Source: Hetaerina americana (taxonomy: Eukaryota > Arthropoda > Insecta > Odonata > Calopterygidae). Taken from it: DNA of 64,000 bases. The position numbers and the translations under genes are program-made. The stretch is from NCBI GenBank assembly GCA_022747635.1, contig JAKTNV010000001.1:32982040-33046039 (forward strand), given 5' to 3'. This document shows positions 36,430 to 48,234 of the stretch, piece by piece. Numbering within the stretch: position 1 is the first letter of the stretch; every line of letters starts with the position of its first letter. A model generated the notes under the pieces. That model was not told where the DNA came from. It worked only from the letters and a program-made list of their open reading frames with translations, and searched no databases.

Positions 36430-37700
36430 TTTTTCGGTTTCTATAAATTTACTTCACTCCTTCTTACGTCATGCCTAAGGTTCTTCTTGAAATTGTGTAT
36501 GATCCCTGTTTCCCAATAAATAGGTCACGGAAATGTCAGCGTTATTCCGTTTCTAGGCTTTGGACCGGTTAGCTTCTGTTTTTTTGCATCTGATCAGTTA
36601 AGCCTCTGAAATAAAGCTCACAGTCATCCCTCTACAGATTTATTTAAATATATCATAAAAAGATTGAGTCATTAACGAAATTTCATCCATATATTTGAAT
36701 ATTTTAAGAGTTATCGGCTTGCCTTGATTCTAGAAGTTCCATGCTTACACATGATTGTTTAGAAATGGTGCAGTTCCCGCTAGTCTAATAAAAACATTAG
36801 AAATGTTATGGCCCATAAAATGTTCTCCGCTAACTACGGCATGAATCCTTGGTGCTCTTTACATTAATAACTTGGTGGGACCAATTAATAGAAGCATTTA
36901 TTCGTACGTCAAAGCTCAAAGAAAGTCTGCATTTCGATTATATTTACCTTTTTTTGCTGTTATATTAAATGATTTAGTCATTATGATTTCATTGAAACAT
37001 CATTGCATTATAAATGGAACTAAAGTACGTATTCCTGGTGAAGTATTGATATAGACGATGTCGTTTGAATGTCGATCTCGTTCTGTGTCGATTTCCTATA
37101 CCTCATCATTGCATTTGAAACCTTCCAATTTTCATATTTTTAAACGTTCTGCAAAAGTTGAAATAGAAATTGGTCGAGTATCTCACTTATTATTAGCATT
37201 ACTTTGCATTAATTAATATTAAATTAGATGTAAAAATGAAATTACGATAAAAAACAGATAAAACAAGTGATAATGTCGAAAATGCATCTTCGCTATTTGA
37301 TCGATAATCAGTGATATCCTTATTTTAACCACACAAGTTGTGGTCAAAAAAGATTCAATGAAAACCACCTAACCAGACTGAATATTTGCACTGGTTGCAA
37401 TAGGAAAATTTTAGAAGACCTATGAGCTAAGTTTCCAGAGCGTTGCCCGCACATATCCCAAATGAGGGGTGCTGTTTTTAAGCAAACATTTTAAAAATAC
37501 GTTTCCAGAAGCACAAGAGAGTAGTCTCAAATCACGCTGATTTGTATTACTTATTACCTTCCGACTTTCTAAGAAAAGGGGGATTTAGCTATTCATATAA
37601 CCGCAATCTAAATTATCAAATTGTTGAGTAGAGGTTAATCTTCAGATGTATTGATGAATTCCTACATATTTGTGTGTGTATGTCTGTATATATGTATGCA
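36430..37700. other. AT-rich DNA, nothing recognised
   Basis: Short frames only. Confidence 0.45.
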
Positions 37701-37705
37701 TATAA

Positions 37706-37709
<4 letters not shown>

Positions 37710-37762
<53 letters not shown>
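37710..37762. repeat. (TA)n microsatellite
   Basis: About 53 bp of TA repeats at the left border of the second module B copy. Confidence 0.97.
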
Positions 37763-37763
<1 letters not shown>

Positions 37764-37907
37764 CACTTTTTGAAAGTCTCACGGACGTGAATAATAATGT
37801 ATAACACTTAGCACTAGTGGACACAGACAAAAACACAGAAACACAAAAAAAGAGACTCACTATTTTTCGAATTTTCGGTGGTCGTTGCCACCTTTATCAA
37901 GGAAGAG
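37763..37907. mobile_element. (TA)n-bounded module B, second copy
   Basis: Block B1 (37763-37810) is the reverse complement of 6430-6479. Block B2 (37811-37907) matches 6327-6425 in the same orientation with few differences (one indel near CAGAAACACAAA, one substitution in the GGTGGTCGTTGCCACC stem). So B1 lies on opposite sides and in opposite orientations in the two copies. The minus strand at 37873-37902 again has TTGATAA, a GGTGG/CCACC stem and GAAA. No coding frame. Confidence 0.85.
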
Positions 37908-37912
37908 AGGGA

Positions 37913-37934
37913 CAGAACTGACAAGTCAGTTCTG
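37913..37934. repeat. Perfect short palindrome
   Basis: CAGAACTGAC and GTCAGTTCTG are exact reverse complements around AA. It lies between module B2 and the next (TA)n array. Confidence 0.95.
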
Positions 37935-37937
37935 AAA

Positions 37938-37938
<1 letters not shown>

Positions 37939-37976
<38 letters not shown>
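37939..37976. repeat. (TA)n microsatellite
   Basis: About 38 bp of TA repeats. Confidence 0.97.
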
Positions 37977-37977
<1 letters not shown>

Positions 37978-38084
37978 TTTTTTCTTTTCGATGTGCAAAT
38001 CTGTGCTAAATGAATTGTTGTCTGTCTATATGTATTTAAGTGTACATATGAATGTAACTATAAGTTTAATGCCTAATATAATAT

Positions 38085-38175
38085 GTATACCACGATGGGT
38101 TGAATGGAAGAAGGGACCATTTGGTCTCAATTCCGCCCAAATAAAGACCACTATCTATCTATCTATCTATCTACT
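38085..38175 (+). mobile_element. Non-LTR retroelement 3' tail with (ATCT)n
   Basis: A small hairpin (GACCA-TT-TGGTC, 38116-38127), an AATAAA signal (38140-38145) and an ATCT microsatellite (38152-38173) follow each other within 60 bp. This arrangement is typical of the 3' end of LINEs that finish in a short tandem repeat instead of poly(A). No coding part is attached on the left. Confidence 0.5.
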
Positions 38176-38543
38176 TTATCCCCAATATGTGTTTCCGGGC
38201 CGCTGCAGAGAGATGAGTGGAACGGAAAGGAGTAGGACTCTAATTTCATGATTAGGAGACTTCATCGCGTAAATAATAAAAATAATTGCCTTCCTATGCT
38301 ATGGTAAAGTAACACTTACAATGAACAAACACGTTGGGGATTGTGTTTGTGCTCAGCTTTGTTACACTTGTAGGTATTACAGAAATTAACAACCTTTAGT
38401 ATGCCTAAGTTATCACTCAAAGTCGATAATGCCCTTTTAGTGGTTGCGCCATGTAGGAATGAAGCGGCTTAAAAACTACAGTCATTCCACTCAAGGGAAT
38501 AGTGACTGTGAGTATAGCGCAGCCGTATCATTTTCATCAAGTA

Positions 38544-39461
38544 TAGGGTCTGCCCCAATAAGTAATTAAAACGATTTTTCCTGGCGAAGCGGACGACTGG
38601 AGTGGGACGATTTGTGGCGGGAAAAGGTGTGTGAGAGGTCTTGGAAAAACAACAAGATCCGCGTCAGTTGTCCGCGGACCATTAGAATCTGCGGATCTCT
38701 GCTAGCCAAGACCTCTGTTCGAGCATGGCGTCACGAATTCACGATGCCACTTTCCATAGAGGAATGATAAGCGATAAAATTTGGTGTTCAGCTCAGGAAA
38801 TCGGCTTCGAAGAAAATGACCATGGATAAGGATGCTAATGGAGATGGTGAAATGTCCAGATGGTTTTCCGCATGCACAGGATATTCTGGAAGAGTAACGT
38901 GGAGGTTGAAGATGAGAAATGCCCAGGGCATCCATCAACCACACAGTATGGTGAAAACGTGCATAAAGTAAGACACATGCTCAATCCTGATTGACCCCCA
39001 AGTGCCAGGATGTTGGTAGAGTGCAAAATTCAGAAAACCACAGTGCATTGTATTCTTACAGAAGATTTACTCAAGAGAAAGATGTGCCAAGATGGTCCCC
39101 TAGGTGCTGTCCGAAGACATTTTGTGAAAATATTGCCTTGTACCCCTTGAACCGCGGGTGAAGTGACCCGAATTTATTAGAACAGGTTGTTACTGATGAC
39201 GAGACATGGGACTTTGAGTACGACCCAAGTGTAACCTCTTTAAGTTCCATTTTGGATCACTGGATTATGCCAAAGATGCTACAGTAAGGTGCCTGAACGA
39301 GGATTCTCTGTTGATGCCTTACAGGAAGCGTACCAGAAGCATGGCAGAGGCGCTGACATAGGTGTGTGGATGCACAATGTTTTGAAGAGTTTTGTAAATT
39401 TTACTTTGATCTGCAATACACTTTTCCCCCAATTTATTCTAATGTTTTGGGACAAGCCCTG
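38544..39461 (+). mobile_element. mariner element 1, decayed, with terminal inverted repeats
   Basis: Left end TAGGGTCTGCCCCAATAA (38544-38561) and the reverse complement of the right end, CAGGGCTTGTCCCAAAACA (39443-39461), are alike at most positions and each is bordered by TA, the mariner target. The span is 918 bp, shorter than the usual 1.3 kb. Inside, plus-strand frames with stops recall the family: VEDEKCPGHPSTT (about 38908-38946), which is the linker between the two helix-turn-helix units; MLVECKIQKTTVHCILTEDL (about 39010-39069), the second unit; and VVTDDETWDFEYDP (39188-39229), with the first catalytic Asp kept. The second and third catalytic residues are missing, so it is dead. 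Confidence 0.85.
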
Positions 39462-39747
39462 TATAAGTTATAGTACGCTATTTTTAACGTATGGACGATC
39501 TAGTAAGTAAGATACCGTCATCTAGGATGCCGAGACCAATCCGCAACCGGCACAGAAGTTAAGTAAATACCATTTAATTGTGTTTGGTGTGCTTCGTGAA
39601 AATTAAGGATATCCCTAATTTTTAAAACTATAAAGATGTTGTTTAATTTATGGTGGAAAAACAGTCAATGTCAATGAATTTAGTTTGTGGGCGGAAACTT
39701 GGAACTTGCAGCTTCTTGTGAGTCGAAAAGGTCTGAAGACGTAAATA

Positions 39748-40665
39748 CAGGGTTCGTCCGGAAAATAAGTGTACTGATTTTTTCCCGCCGCTCCAGGCGC
39801 GCCCAGCACCACTCTGACGGGCTGCGATTGGAGGGGGGTATGTTGGCAAGCGACGCTGAAAAAGGCAGTCGGCTCTGAGCTGTGGTGTAGTGAGGAGCTC
39901 TGTTAACGCGAACCTCCACGCTCGACCCACGTCACGGAACGCGATGCCGAAGTTTTTGGAGCAGCGTTATTCCATCAAATTTGCGGTAAAGCTTGGGAAA
40001 TCGTCTACCGAAACTGTCGGTATGATTAACCAGGCTTACGGGGAGTCAGCCATGTCCAGAAACATGATCTTTCGGTGGCACAAGATGTTCGTGGAGGGCA
40101 GAGAAGAGGTCGACGACGAACCACGGCCTGGACGCCCATCAACGACACTCACCGACGAAAATGTGCGAAAAGTTCGCGATGTACTGAACTCTGATCGTCG
40201 TCTTAGTGTTCGGATGATAGCAGAGCAGTGTAATGTGCCAAAAACAATATTGCACGAGCTTATTAGGCACCAATTACAGATGCGAAAAATTTGTGCAAAG
40301 TTGGTGCCGAAAGTGCTCAGTGATGATCAAAGACTCAATCGTTTGGAAATCGCGACACAACTTGCGGATCACTGCAAAAATGGTCCACATTTTTTAGAGG
40401 ACTTCTTTCTATTCCCGAAGATAAAGAGGAGATTGAAAGGAACGCGATACGGGACTTTGGACGCCGTCAAAGAGGCCGTGACGACGTGTCTTCGAGAGGT
40501 TCCCGATGATGCCTTCGCAGGAGCGTTCCAGGAATGGGAACGCCGCTGGAACAAGTGTATCGACTCACAAGGGTCCTATTTTGAGGAATATTTGCTTAAG
40601 ATATGTAAAAGTGTAATAATTTTTTTTTCCTGAGCTCAGTACACTTATTTTCCGGACGAACCCTG
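39748..40665 (+). mobile_element. mariner element 2, perfect terminal inverted repeats, internally deleted
   Basis: The left end (39748-39775, starting CAGGGTTCGTCCGGAAAATA) and the right end (40638-40665) are exact reverse complements over 28 bp. A TA lies on each side (39746-39747 and 40666-40667), as expected for mariner insertion. The element is 918 bp instead of about 1.3 kb because the middle of the transposase gene is gone, while the frame remains open. Perfect ends and an intact frame suggest it is young compared with the other mariner copies here. Its ends do not match those of element 1, 286 bp to its left. Confidence 0.95.
39944..40633 (+). CDS. mariner transposase lacking the catalytic core
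   Basis: 229 codons from an ATG at 39944 (an in-frame ATG at 39890 would add 18 residues; the later one fits the family start). Residues 1-55 form the first helix-turn-helix unit (IKFAVKLGKSSTETVGMINQ region), 61-67 are RPGRPST, the GRPR-like linker, and 85-112 form the second unit (RRLSVRMIAEQCNVPKTILH). Residues 130-150 reach the start of the catalytic domain, and at about 152 the sequence jumps straight to DFFLFPKIKRRLKGTRYG, the block after the last catalytic residue. The C-terminus (EWERRWNKCIDSQGSYFE) is kept. All three catalytic acids are therefore absent while DNA binding may survive. Full-length relatives have about 345 residues. It cannot cut DNA; it could bind inverted repeats or simply be a non-autonomous passenger. 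Confidence 0.85.
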   Translation: MPKFLEQRYSIKFAVKLGKSSTETVGMINQAYGESAMSRNMIFRWHKMFVEGREEVDDEPRPGRPSTTLTDENVRKVRDVLNSDRRLSVRMIAEQCNVPKTILHELIRHQLQMRKICAKLVPKVLSDDQRLNRLEIATQLADHCKNGPHFLEDFFLFPKIKRRLKGTRYGTLDAVKEAVTTCLREVPDDAFAGAFQEWERRWNKCIDSQGSYFEEYLLKICKSVIIFFS

Positions 40666-40959
40666 TATACGGATCTATGCTATATGCACTGCAAAAATGC
40701 AAATTTCTTCTACTTTCTGGCTGAATTAAATATATGCAAATTACTAGCACACTCTATTATAAGATGATCTATTGATTGTAGAACTACATCAAAATTTCTT
40801 CGATTTTACAGTCGGAAGTGACGGTTTTGAAAGATTGGACATTTTGGTTTTGCGTTTTTCAAATCGCACGCCCTCAACAGAGATGTTCAGGATTAGAGTG
40901 GGAAGAAAAAAAAAGTTTCATGAGAGAATCCTGCGATGCAGCACCGGAATTCAGTGACC

Positions 40960-42980
40960 TGATGCCACAGGGGCACACAAAAAATTGAGAAGGGGGGGGA
41001 TGAGGGAATATTACGGATGATGTCGCAAAGTGTTCATTTTCCTTCTCCCCGACACGTTTTTCGTCCCCGCCACGGCATAATGGCTCGGCTCGATCCATTC
41101 GTCGTCGCCAACGACGTCCAACGTCGGCGCGCGTCTCTCTTTACGGCCGCCTCCATATCCCGACTCCACCCCCGCGCAACCTCCCCCCGGCACTCAAATG
41201 GAGCGCAAAATACATTTTGAAGTGAGTTTCCGTTGGGGCGGAGGACGAAAGCGAGCCTCTCTGAGCTCTGCGATCGAATACGGAATCCTTTTTTGCGCCA
41301 TTGCAGGATATATAAAAAAGGAGGACGTTATAAAAAGAGGAGGAGTGGAAGTGGGCGGGGGGTGGGGATGTGTTCGGAGGAAGTAGGAGGGCGGTAGGTG
41401 GAGGGTGGGGGTCCGTGGAGAAGTGAAAAAGGGTGTGGGAGGGGAAAAGGTATACACGTAAAAAAAGGAGCATTTTTTAATACAAAAAAGCTTGTTCGGG
41501 GCGTGAGGTGGCGTGGAGGTGGGCCGGAGGGTGGGTATGGAGAAGATAGGGGGGAAAGAGAGATTCGACGCATATTTCCCGCAACCCATACGCTCGGAGC
41601 TCAATTCCGTTGTCTCCTCTTATAGAAACTGATGTTATTCGAGCCATCTCCCGGGGCAACGAGGGTGGGAGGGGGAGCGGAGGATGTGAGGGTGGTTTTT
41701 GGGGAGCGGAGAGAGAGAGAGAAAGGGAGGGAGGAGGGTGCGAGGGGTATTCGGGAGGATTTCCGTGCGGGGGAGGGAGGGAGGGATGACGTCGAGGGAG
41801 CAAGGGGGAGATGCCGGGGTAGTGAGAGGGGTCGGAGGGAGGGGGAGTGGGCAGCGGGGGTCGTTTGTGGGGGCGGGGAGCGAGTCGGGGGGGGGGCGCA
41901 TGTCCAACCGACTAATGCCCACAGCGCCTCTGCCGGCCCTCGGACGAGTACGTATGGGACATTTCCTCGAAGCCGCGTGGAAAATCCCTCGTTTCAACTC
42001 CCCCCCCTCTCTCTCTCCGTCCACCCGCTTCCTTTTTTTCCACGTATATTTTTCACTCCGTTCCTCTTTTCCTCCTTCCCTACCCTCCTCCTCCCCTGGT
42101 CCTTACACCCTCACACCATTTTAGTTTTCCTATCCCCTGCTCTCGCACACGCACTCCGCGTCTCCTCTCTCGACTCCCACGCCAAGAGAGGGTCCAAACG
42201 TCGTCCCTCCCCTAACGCCGCCTCTCCAAATTCCTTTGGTGTCCTTCCGCCATATCCATTCTCCTGGTTACATACCCCCTTCGCCCTCTCTCTCCCTCCG
42301 TACACCTTATTTCCCTCCGTACCTTTCTCCATCACGCACGGTCCCAGCCGTACCCCATTCCGGTCTTACATACACCTCTGCTCCCCATCACATACCCTCT
42401 TGGTATAAGCGCAGAACCACACACGTAGGCGCCTCAGCCACGGAGTGCACAAGGGCACACACACTCGCGCGAGCGCTCACAACCCCCTCCCCCCCGCACA
42501 TGCCAATGCGCGAACCTACCCTCTCTTCCTTCCTCTTTGTTCCCCCACCCCTCCTTCGCCCACACGCACACACAACCTCCCTCCCTGCGGCCGGCTCCTC
42601 GGCGGTGTCGTCCGATTGGTTTATCCCTCCGCTCGCCCACTACTCGAGTCGTCGACTCCTTCCTTCTTCCCTCCCACCCTGCACCCCAAAGGGTGGTTGC
42701 CCACAGAAGGGTTTTTATTTCGCCTCTCTTCTCAATTCCTCCCTTCCCTCTCTCCGATCTCCGATCGAGGAGGGAGCAGTCGGGGCCGGAGAGTATTTGT
42801 CCGTCGATCCCTTTTTTCCGTCCCGAAACTCATTCGTGCTGTTTTTATTCTACTTTCTCTCTCTCTCTCGACCCCCACCCCGGGGGAGATCTGGATGCCT
42901 GGGCACTCGAGATGGATGGCTCGTGAGGATGGGTTTTCGGGATGGCACGGCACTTTGCAGGACTCTTCGTCCTGAAGATG
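40960..42980. other. Large GC island with purine-to-pyrimidine switch
   Basis: About 2 kb. The plus strand is purine-rich from about 41340 to 41900 and pyrimidine-rich from about 41990 to 42880, with an unbiased CpG-rich stretch between (41900-41990). Frames of over 200 codons (41632-42408 and 42236-42997, both plus) overlap one another and others on the minus strand, and consist of Gly/Arg/Glu or Pro/Ser/His. The pattern looks like a divergent promoter-type island more than coding sequence. Confidence 0.5.
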
Positions 42981-42999
42981 GTCTTCGAGCGGTTTAGGT

Positions 43000-45890
43000 C
43001 ATTAAACCTTGAGTTATCCCTAATTTGGTTTGAGCATTGTCTCCTAAAATCGGTGGGGAAAGGAGGTGGTTTACAGAAATCGCACGCAAAATGTAACACT
43101 GTTTAAACACGGGGGCTACCAAATTACAAAATCCCATACGTTTTCTAATCCAGTGGTTTATATATGTCGGTTCTCGGGGAGAAGCCCTTGAAGTGAGCTA
43201 TGTAGCTATGCGTCTAGCTTACTTGTACATCAGGAAACACTTCCTAGTAGAATGTTTTACCAAATACAGCCGAATCTTCGAGCATAAATAACTAATTAAA
43301 CGGTATACCTTTTGACCCTGATATCCCGATTGAAAACAGTATTGGCCGGACAAGATTGTGAGTGACAGAAAGTGGGCTGGAATAACATGGTGACAGAGCG
43401 GTGATGAACGTTGAGTCTGGGTATTGAATGCGCTGCAATATTGTTTCATTATTATAACTAATGTGGTGCCGAGATTCTTTTGGAATTAGCCTAATAAGGT
43501 AATAAACACACTTATATAATTGCGTAATATTAAAACTTCAGTATATCGAATTTTGTCTCGTGTCTCAATTAACCATCTGTAATAGGATATCTTAAAATAC
43601 ACGTTTTACGACGGTTCAGCAAATTAATTATTAACAGATAAATAAACATATTCCTGGTAGGACTTTGAATTACTAAAGTTTTCTAGTATACCAAAAAATT
43701 TTATCGACTTGCGTAGACCTCCATAATGCCCAGCAGTAAGAGGATCGGTATTTTCTTGTTATTTGTTCAACTTTTATATCATTTCATTGTAGTTTCAATA
43801 TATTGCATATTAAAATGAAATGGATAAGAAAACTCCTGCCTCGTAATCCCACATACTTACAAAGTCTTCATTCCCTCTGATCTCATTACCTTTGACGAAT
43901 GGGGAAAAGTTTCACGCAGGCTTAACCGCGCCCTTTGCTTTCTCACGCATGAATAAAATTTTGGTTATGAAGGAGGAAAGGTGGGCCGCGGTAGTCGTTG
44001 AGGCGCGGGCGGGATGGAATGCGCTTTGAAGAGGGAGGGGGAAGGTTTTCATTTTCGGGATCCGACGGGTTTCATCCCTTATAGCGTGCCCTTTCAACAA
44101 CTTTACTGAGTCTGACTGCCCTGCGATTGCGGGAAAACCGTTCTCAGAAGTCTCAAAATGCGTCTCGGGCCGTAAGCGAACACTTTATCGCTCACTAATG
44201 AATTCATTGCATACCGAGAAAGTTGTGCCGAAAGATAGCGCTCAGTCTAGATCTCCAAGACTTAAACACGACAAGTTTAACTACCAATAAACCTGCTCCG
44301 TGGCGAGAGTACCCCTTTGTATAGCGTGCTTGTGAATGGGCGTAAGAGAGCGCCTTATGAGGTCTTCGCGTAATGGCCAAGGTCAAGGCCAATTTCCCCG
44401 CGTGTGCGCTGCAATAGCATTTTGTTATGGTTTCACGTCTCTTCTCAACGCATTCATCATGTTTATGAAGAGAGTTGCCTTATTAATATTTTTAAGCACA
44501 GCCCAAAATGGTTCAGGTTCTTTTTAAAATTATTTTAAATAAAATAATGAGATGTTTTTAGGTAAAAGCAAATTTTCAACCATATTTATGAGCATTTCAA
44601 ATTGCTCGAGACTTTCGCATATCACTGTTGGTCACTTATGGGCTGATTATTTTGCCCATTCTCCTAAGAGTCACGTCACAGCTTTTGGGAACTCAAGTCC
44701 AGTTTCAAGGGATTTATATTGAAGTGCACCTTTCCTTTTCGCAGTATCTAATTCTATGAATATAATTAGCAGTCTCATGTATTGATTGACGGACACATTC
44801 CGAGCGGTTGACACAGCGAATGAAAGTACCTAGAAAATGGTGGCACGACCTTAAGATTGTTATTTTAGCTTCGTAGATAAGAGAAGCTACCTCGCGAAAA
44901 TGGTAATATTTTTGTGGTTTCGTGAAATCAGTGCGCGTATACAGACATAATTTATTCAACGCCCTTCATGAAATTTTCCCGTGGGATACGCGTGTTTGTG
45001 AACGCCCGCGTGAACTTTTGATCTCTTCTTCAATAACCCCGTGCGCTCGATTGACGTTGGGCGTAACGAGATGGTCTCCGGGGTAATTCAATCCACGGGC
45101 ATTTATAGCGTTGCAACAGTTGTGTGCATTTGCTGGAAGCATTGGAGATCCAGTCAGCGATCGTTGGAAAGCTGTGGACGAAAAGCGGTCATTGCCTCAA
45201 ATGTTCCTGCTGACCGTCTATCTCGAAGGATGAAGTTACGAGAGTAGAAACAAGAAATGGAAGAAAATAAAAAATACGTGAATTAAAGAAAAATATTTTA
45301 TTTCCCTGAAGGAATTATGAAGTAAATTTCAAACAGTGACAACGTGTTATAGATGTTGCTTTGGCTGTATTCACCGCAAAGTGAAGGGTGTGGTGCCATT
45401 GATGTTTATTATATTTATTTATTGGTGAAAAGAAAACGGGACCAAGTTTTCGTATGCATCTAAAAATCCCCATAGGGTGCCAAGAGCAGCAAAGATTTCC
45501 AGTAGATAAAAATGGAGTGATTTTCGATTTTTCCTTTTTAATGAACAGAACATAGGTGGCATTCAGGTTTCTTTAAAAGGTATGATCCATACTGAAAAAA
45601 GAATGGCTCAATTGAAGATAATATCTTTGGAATGTGCCATTTACTTCTATTAAAATTAATTTGTAACTAATATTGATTAAAATAGTTTGAACACTATGCA
45701 TTTATGCAATAGGCTTAACATGTTACTTGTGTTTTTATATTTCGATTGCTGAAAATAAGCATACAATACCAGTAATAAATTGCTTCATAATTTATTGCTT
45801 CAAAAGGGCACTTTTAAAAATAAAAAAGAGGAAAAAGTCACCGACTTCAGGTCATTTGACCTTCTCGGCGTTTATGCCCTTTGGCGTCAT
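43000..45890. other. AT-rich DNA, nothing recognised
   Basis: About 2.9 kb with short frames only; 43980-44050 is a small purine-rich patch. Confidence 0.45.
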
Positions 45891-45899
45891 TACGGTATA

Positions 45900-46350
45900 G
45901 TCATGCCTTATGCCGCACAATACCCTTCCCACATGAAGGACATTATCCACGAGGCGTTTTTCCCCACCCGGTGGGTGCATCGGTTATGTGGGTGGCATTT
46001 GACTTCCTCGTCTCGGTGCCCTGAAACACTCGGTCGCGAGGCGTATGCCCCGAATTCATCGACCCGTCGCCGTCGCGCCTCCTTCGAAGCGGGCGAGGGA
46101 GATCCCCTCCGGCGATTCAAGCGGAGGGAATCCAGCCGCGCTTCCTCGACGCCTTGATCCGGCCCTAGAAACTAACACGCCTCAATTTCCACCAATTCCG
46201 CGTCAGAACGAGCTACTCCTCGCCCGCTCCCCTCGCCCTTCCCCGCCCCCTCGCCAGCCCCGCCTCCTCACCACCCGCAGCACCCCCTTTTGGAGGATAC
46301 GCCACCGATTCTCTCTCATCCACTTTCGCCTACCCCCTCAAATCCCAAAT
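45900..46350. other. GC island
   Basis: CpG-rich, pyrimidine-rich toward its right end on the plus strand. Overlapping frames at 45780-46157 and 46045-46455 (plus) have no domain. Confidence 0.45.
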
Positions 46351-46359
46351 CGGATCTCC

Positions 46360-47550
46360 TTTCCAATACTCTTTCTTCTCTTAAATTTTATGACTATTCA
46401 ATGTGCTCCCGTTGTTCCCACCAAACGGACGGCCGGAATTTCCTTTATTAAGTAATTGAATAAGATCCGGTAAAGGAAACTACTGTTCATTTCGTTAGGT
46501 GAATTGAAATGACAGGTCAGAGAATCATGTTTGTGCCCTAGTCTTTCTTTAGTGTGCGCCATATTTAATCATGTACGTAGGCATGCTTATCGCCTTATCT
46601 TATTCGACGTTATCCAATAATAACATGTATGTCGTCATTAAGTCATTCAATTTTCCCCTTTTCTCATGTTTCGACATGGTATGTATATTTTCATAAGGGT
46701 TAGTCATCTGGCATAATGTGCGTTAAATATAATATAAACGAATCAAGTTTAATTTTCAGATCTGGACGTGGTAGGATTCCTTAGTGAGTGGTTAAAGGAG
46801 TCGGAAAAAAACTGATCTAGGTTAGTGAGGAACATGTAGCGAAAAATATGACAGAACTATTATAATGTGAATTAATGTGAATGTGGAATTGCAGTGATTT
46901 TGACCCACATTCCTCCCAATGGAAAAATTCCAAGTGAAATCAAAAAAAGTTTGCGAATCTAAGCCAAGTCATTCAACATTTTGTGAGTTCTTTGTCCTAA
47001 TTGTTATGATTACTATCTTTTAGTTTCATAGTATCATAAGGTATTAAAGGGGCAGCAACACTTCGTTTTAAAGCACAATCTTTTCCACGGAAACCTGCAG
47101 AATCCAGAGAAGTATCTCTCAATATCAACTGATCCGTTGGTACTATTCTCATAGAATGTCAAATTGCTTACTTTTCCTGAGTTTTTACGCACCAGTATTT
47201 TCAAATACATTATCAGTCCATTAATTGACAACTTACCTCATGGCGCTCTTGTTAAGAGTAGCATGATGAGACCCCACCCGAATGTGTTTCCTTCCACCCT
47301 CATTTCTCTCTTCTCTATTCCGACCCTTCCGCAACCGATTATCGGCGCTAAATGGTGCCAATAACCCCACCGGTCGCGCGCCTTCATAGAACTCATAATT
47401 ACTCCGAGTCCACCGGAGATTTTAAGCGGTAACTTTTCCTTAATTCACCCTTTCCCACTTGGCTGGTGATGTTTGCATTACTAATATATCCTCCTCATTG
47501 GCTCATCTTGATCTCTCGGTGCATCTCGTGAGGCAGGCGTGGTTGATTGC
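46360..47550. other. AT-rich DNA, nothing recognised
   Basis: Short frames only. Confidence 0.45.
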
Positions 47551-48050
47551 ACAAGAAAGAGGACGAGAAATTTCTCCTTTGATGAGGCCCTCTCATCGCG
47601 CCCGTCCTCCGACTTCGTTACCTACCTTTCCACCCACCCCTCCCTCCTACCTCCCCTACTCGCCCCTCACACCGCTCTCCTCTCCAGCATCCTCCCCTTG
47701 TTTATCGCGCCTACTCCAATCTTCCCCCCTCGCTCCCATCCCTCCTCCTCCTCCCTTTTCGCCGATATTTATTTCCCTCTCCCATCTTCCCTCCCTCTCT
47801 TCCCCTCTTATCCACCACGCTCACAGCCGAAGGCCGCCCCGACTCCCTACGCCTACTCCGTCCTCCCCCCCCACCACTATCTTTCTCTCTCCCCCGCTTC
47901 CTCCCTTCCTCTCTTCCGCCATCGCTTCCACTACAAACCCGTCACCAGCAGAATCAAGACTAATGCCGACACGAAACTGCACTATAACGCCAGGGACGGG
48001 TGGCGGGGAAGGGGGTGTGGACGGGGAGGTTTTTCCCGTGGAGAGAGGGC

Positions 48051-48120
48051 GGGAGAGTGGCAGAGAGGGAGAGAGGGGTGGAGGGAGAGTGGCAGAGAGG
48101 GAGAGAGGGGTGGAGGGAGA
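48051..48120. repeat. Two-copy 32-bp purine tandem repeat
   Basis: 48051-48082 and 48083-48114 are identical, both starting GGGAGAGTGGCAGAGAGGGA; a partial third unit follows. Confidence 0.95.
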
Positions 48121-48203
48121 GAAGGGATGGAAGAGAGGGAGAGTGTGGGGGCGAAGTGCGGGAAGAGGAGGCGGAGGAGGAGGGGGTAAGCACCGGGAAG
48201 ATC

Positions 48204-48234
48204 AAGCCAGCCAGCTAGCTAGCTGGTGGCTTGG
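48204..48234. repeat. Palindrome in GC island
   Basis: CCAGCTAGCTAGCTGG (48211-48226) is a perfect 16-bp palindrome, extendable to 48204-48234 with one single-base bulge (CAAGCCA / TGGCTTG). Confidence 0.85.

Noticed and set aside
41632..42997. Frames of 258 and 253 codons in the GC island
   Set aside because: Amino-acid content follows the purine or pyrimidine skew; opposite-strand frames are equally long.
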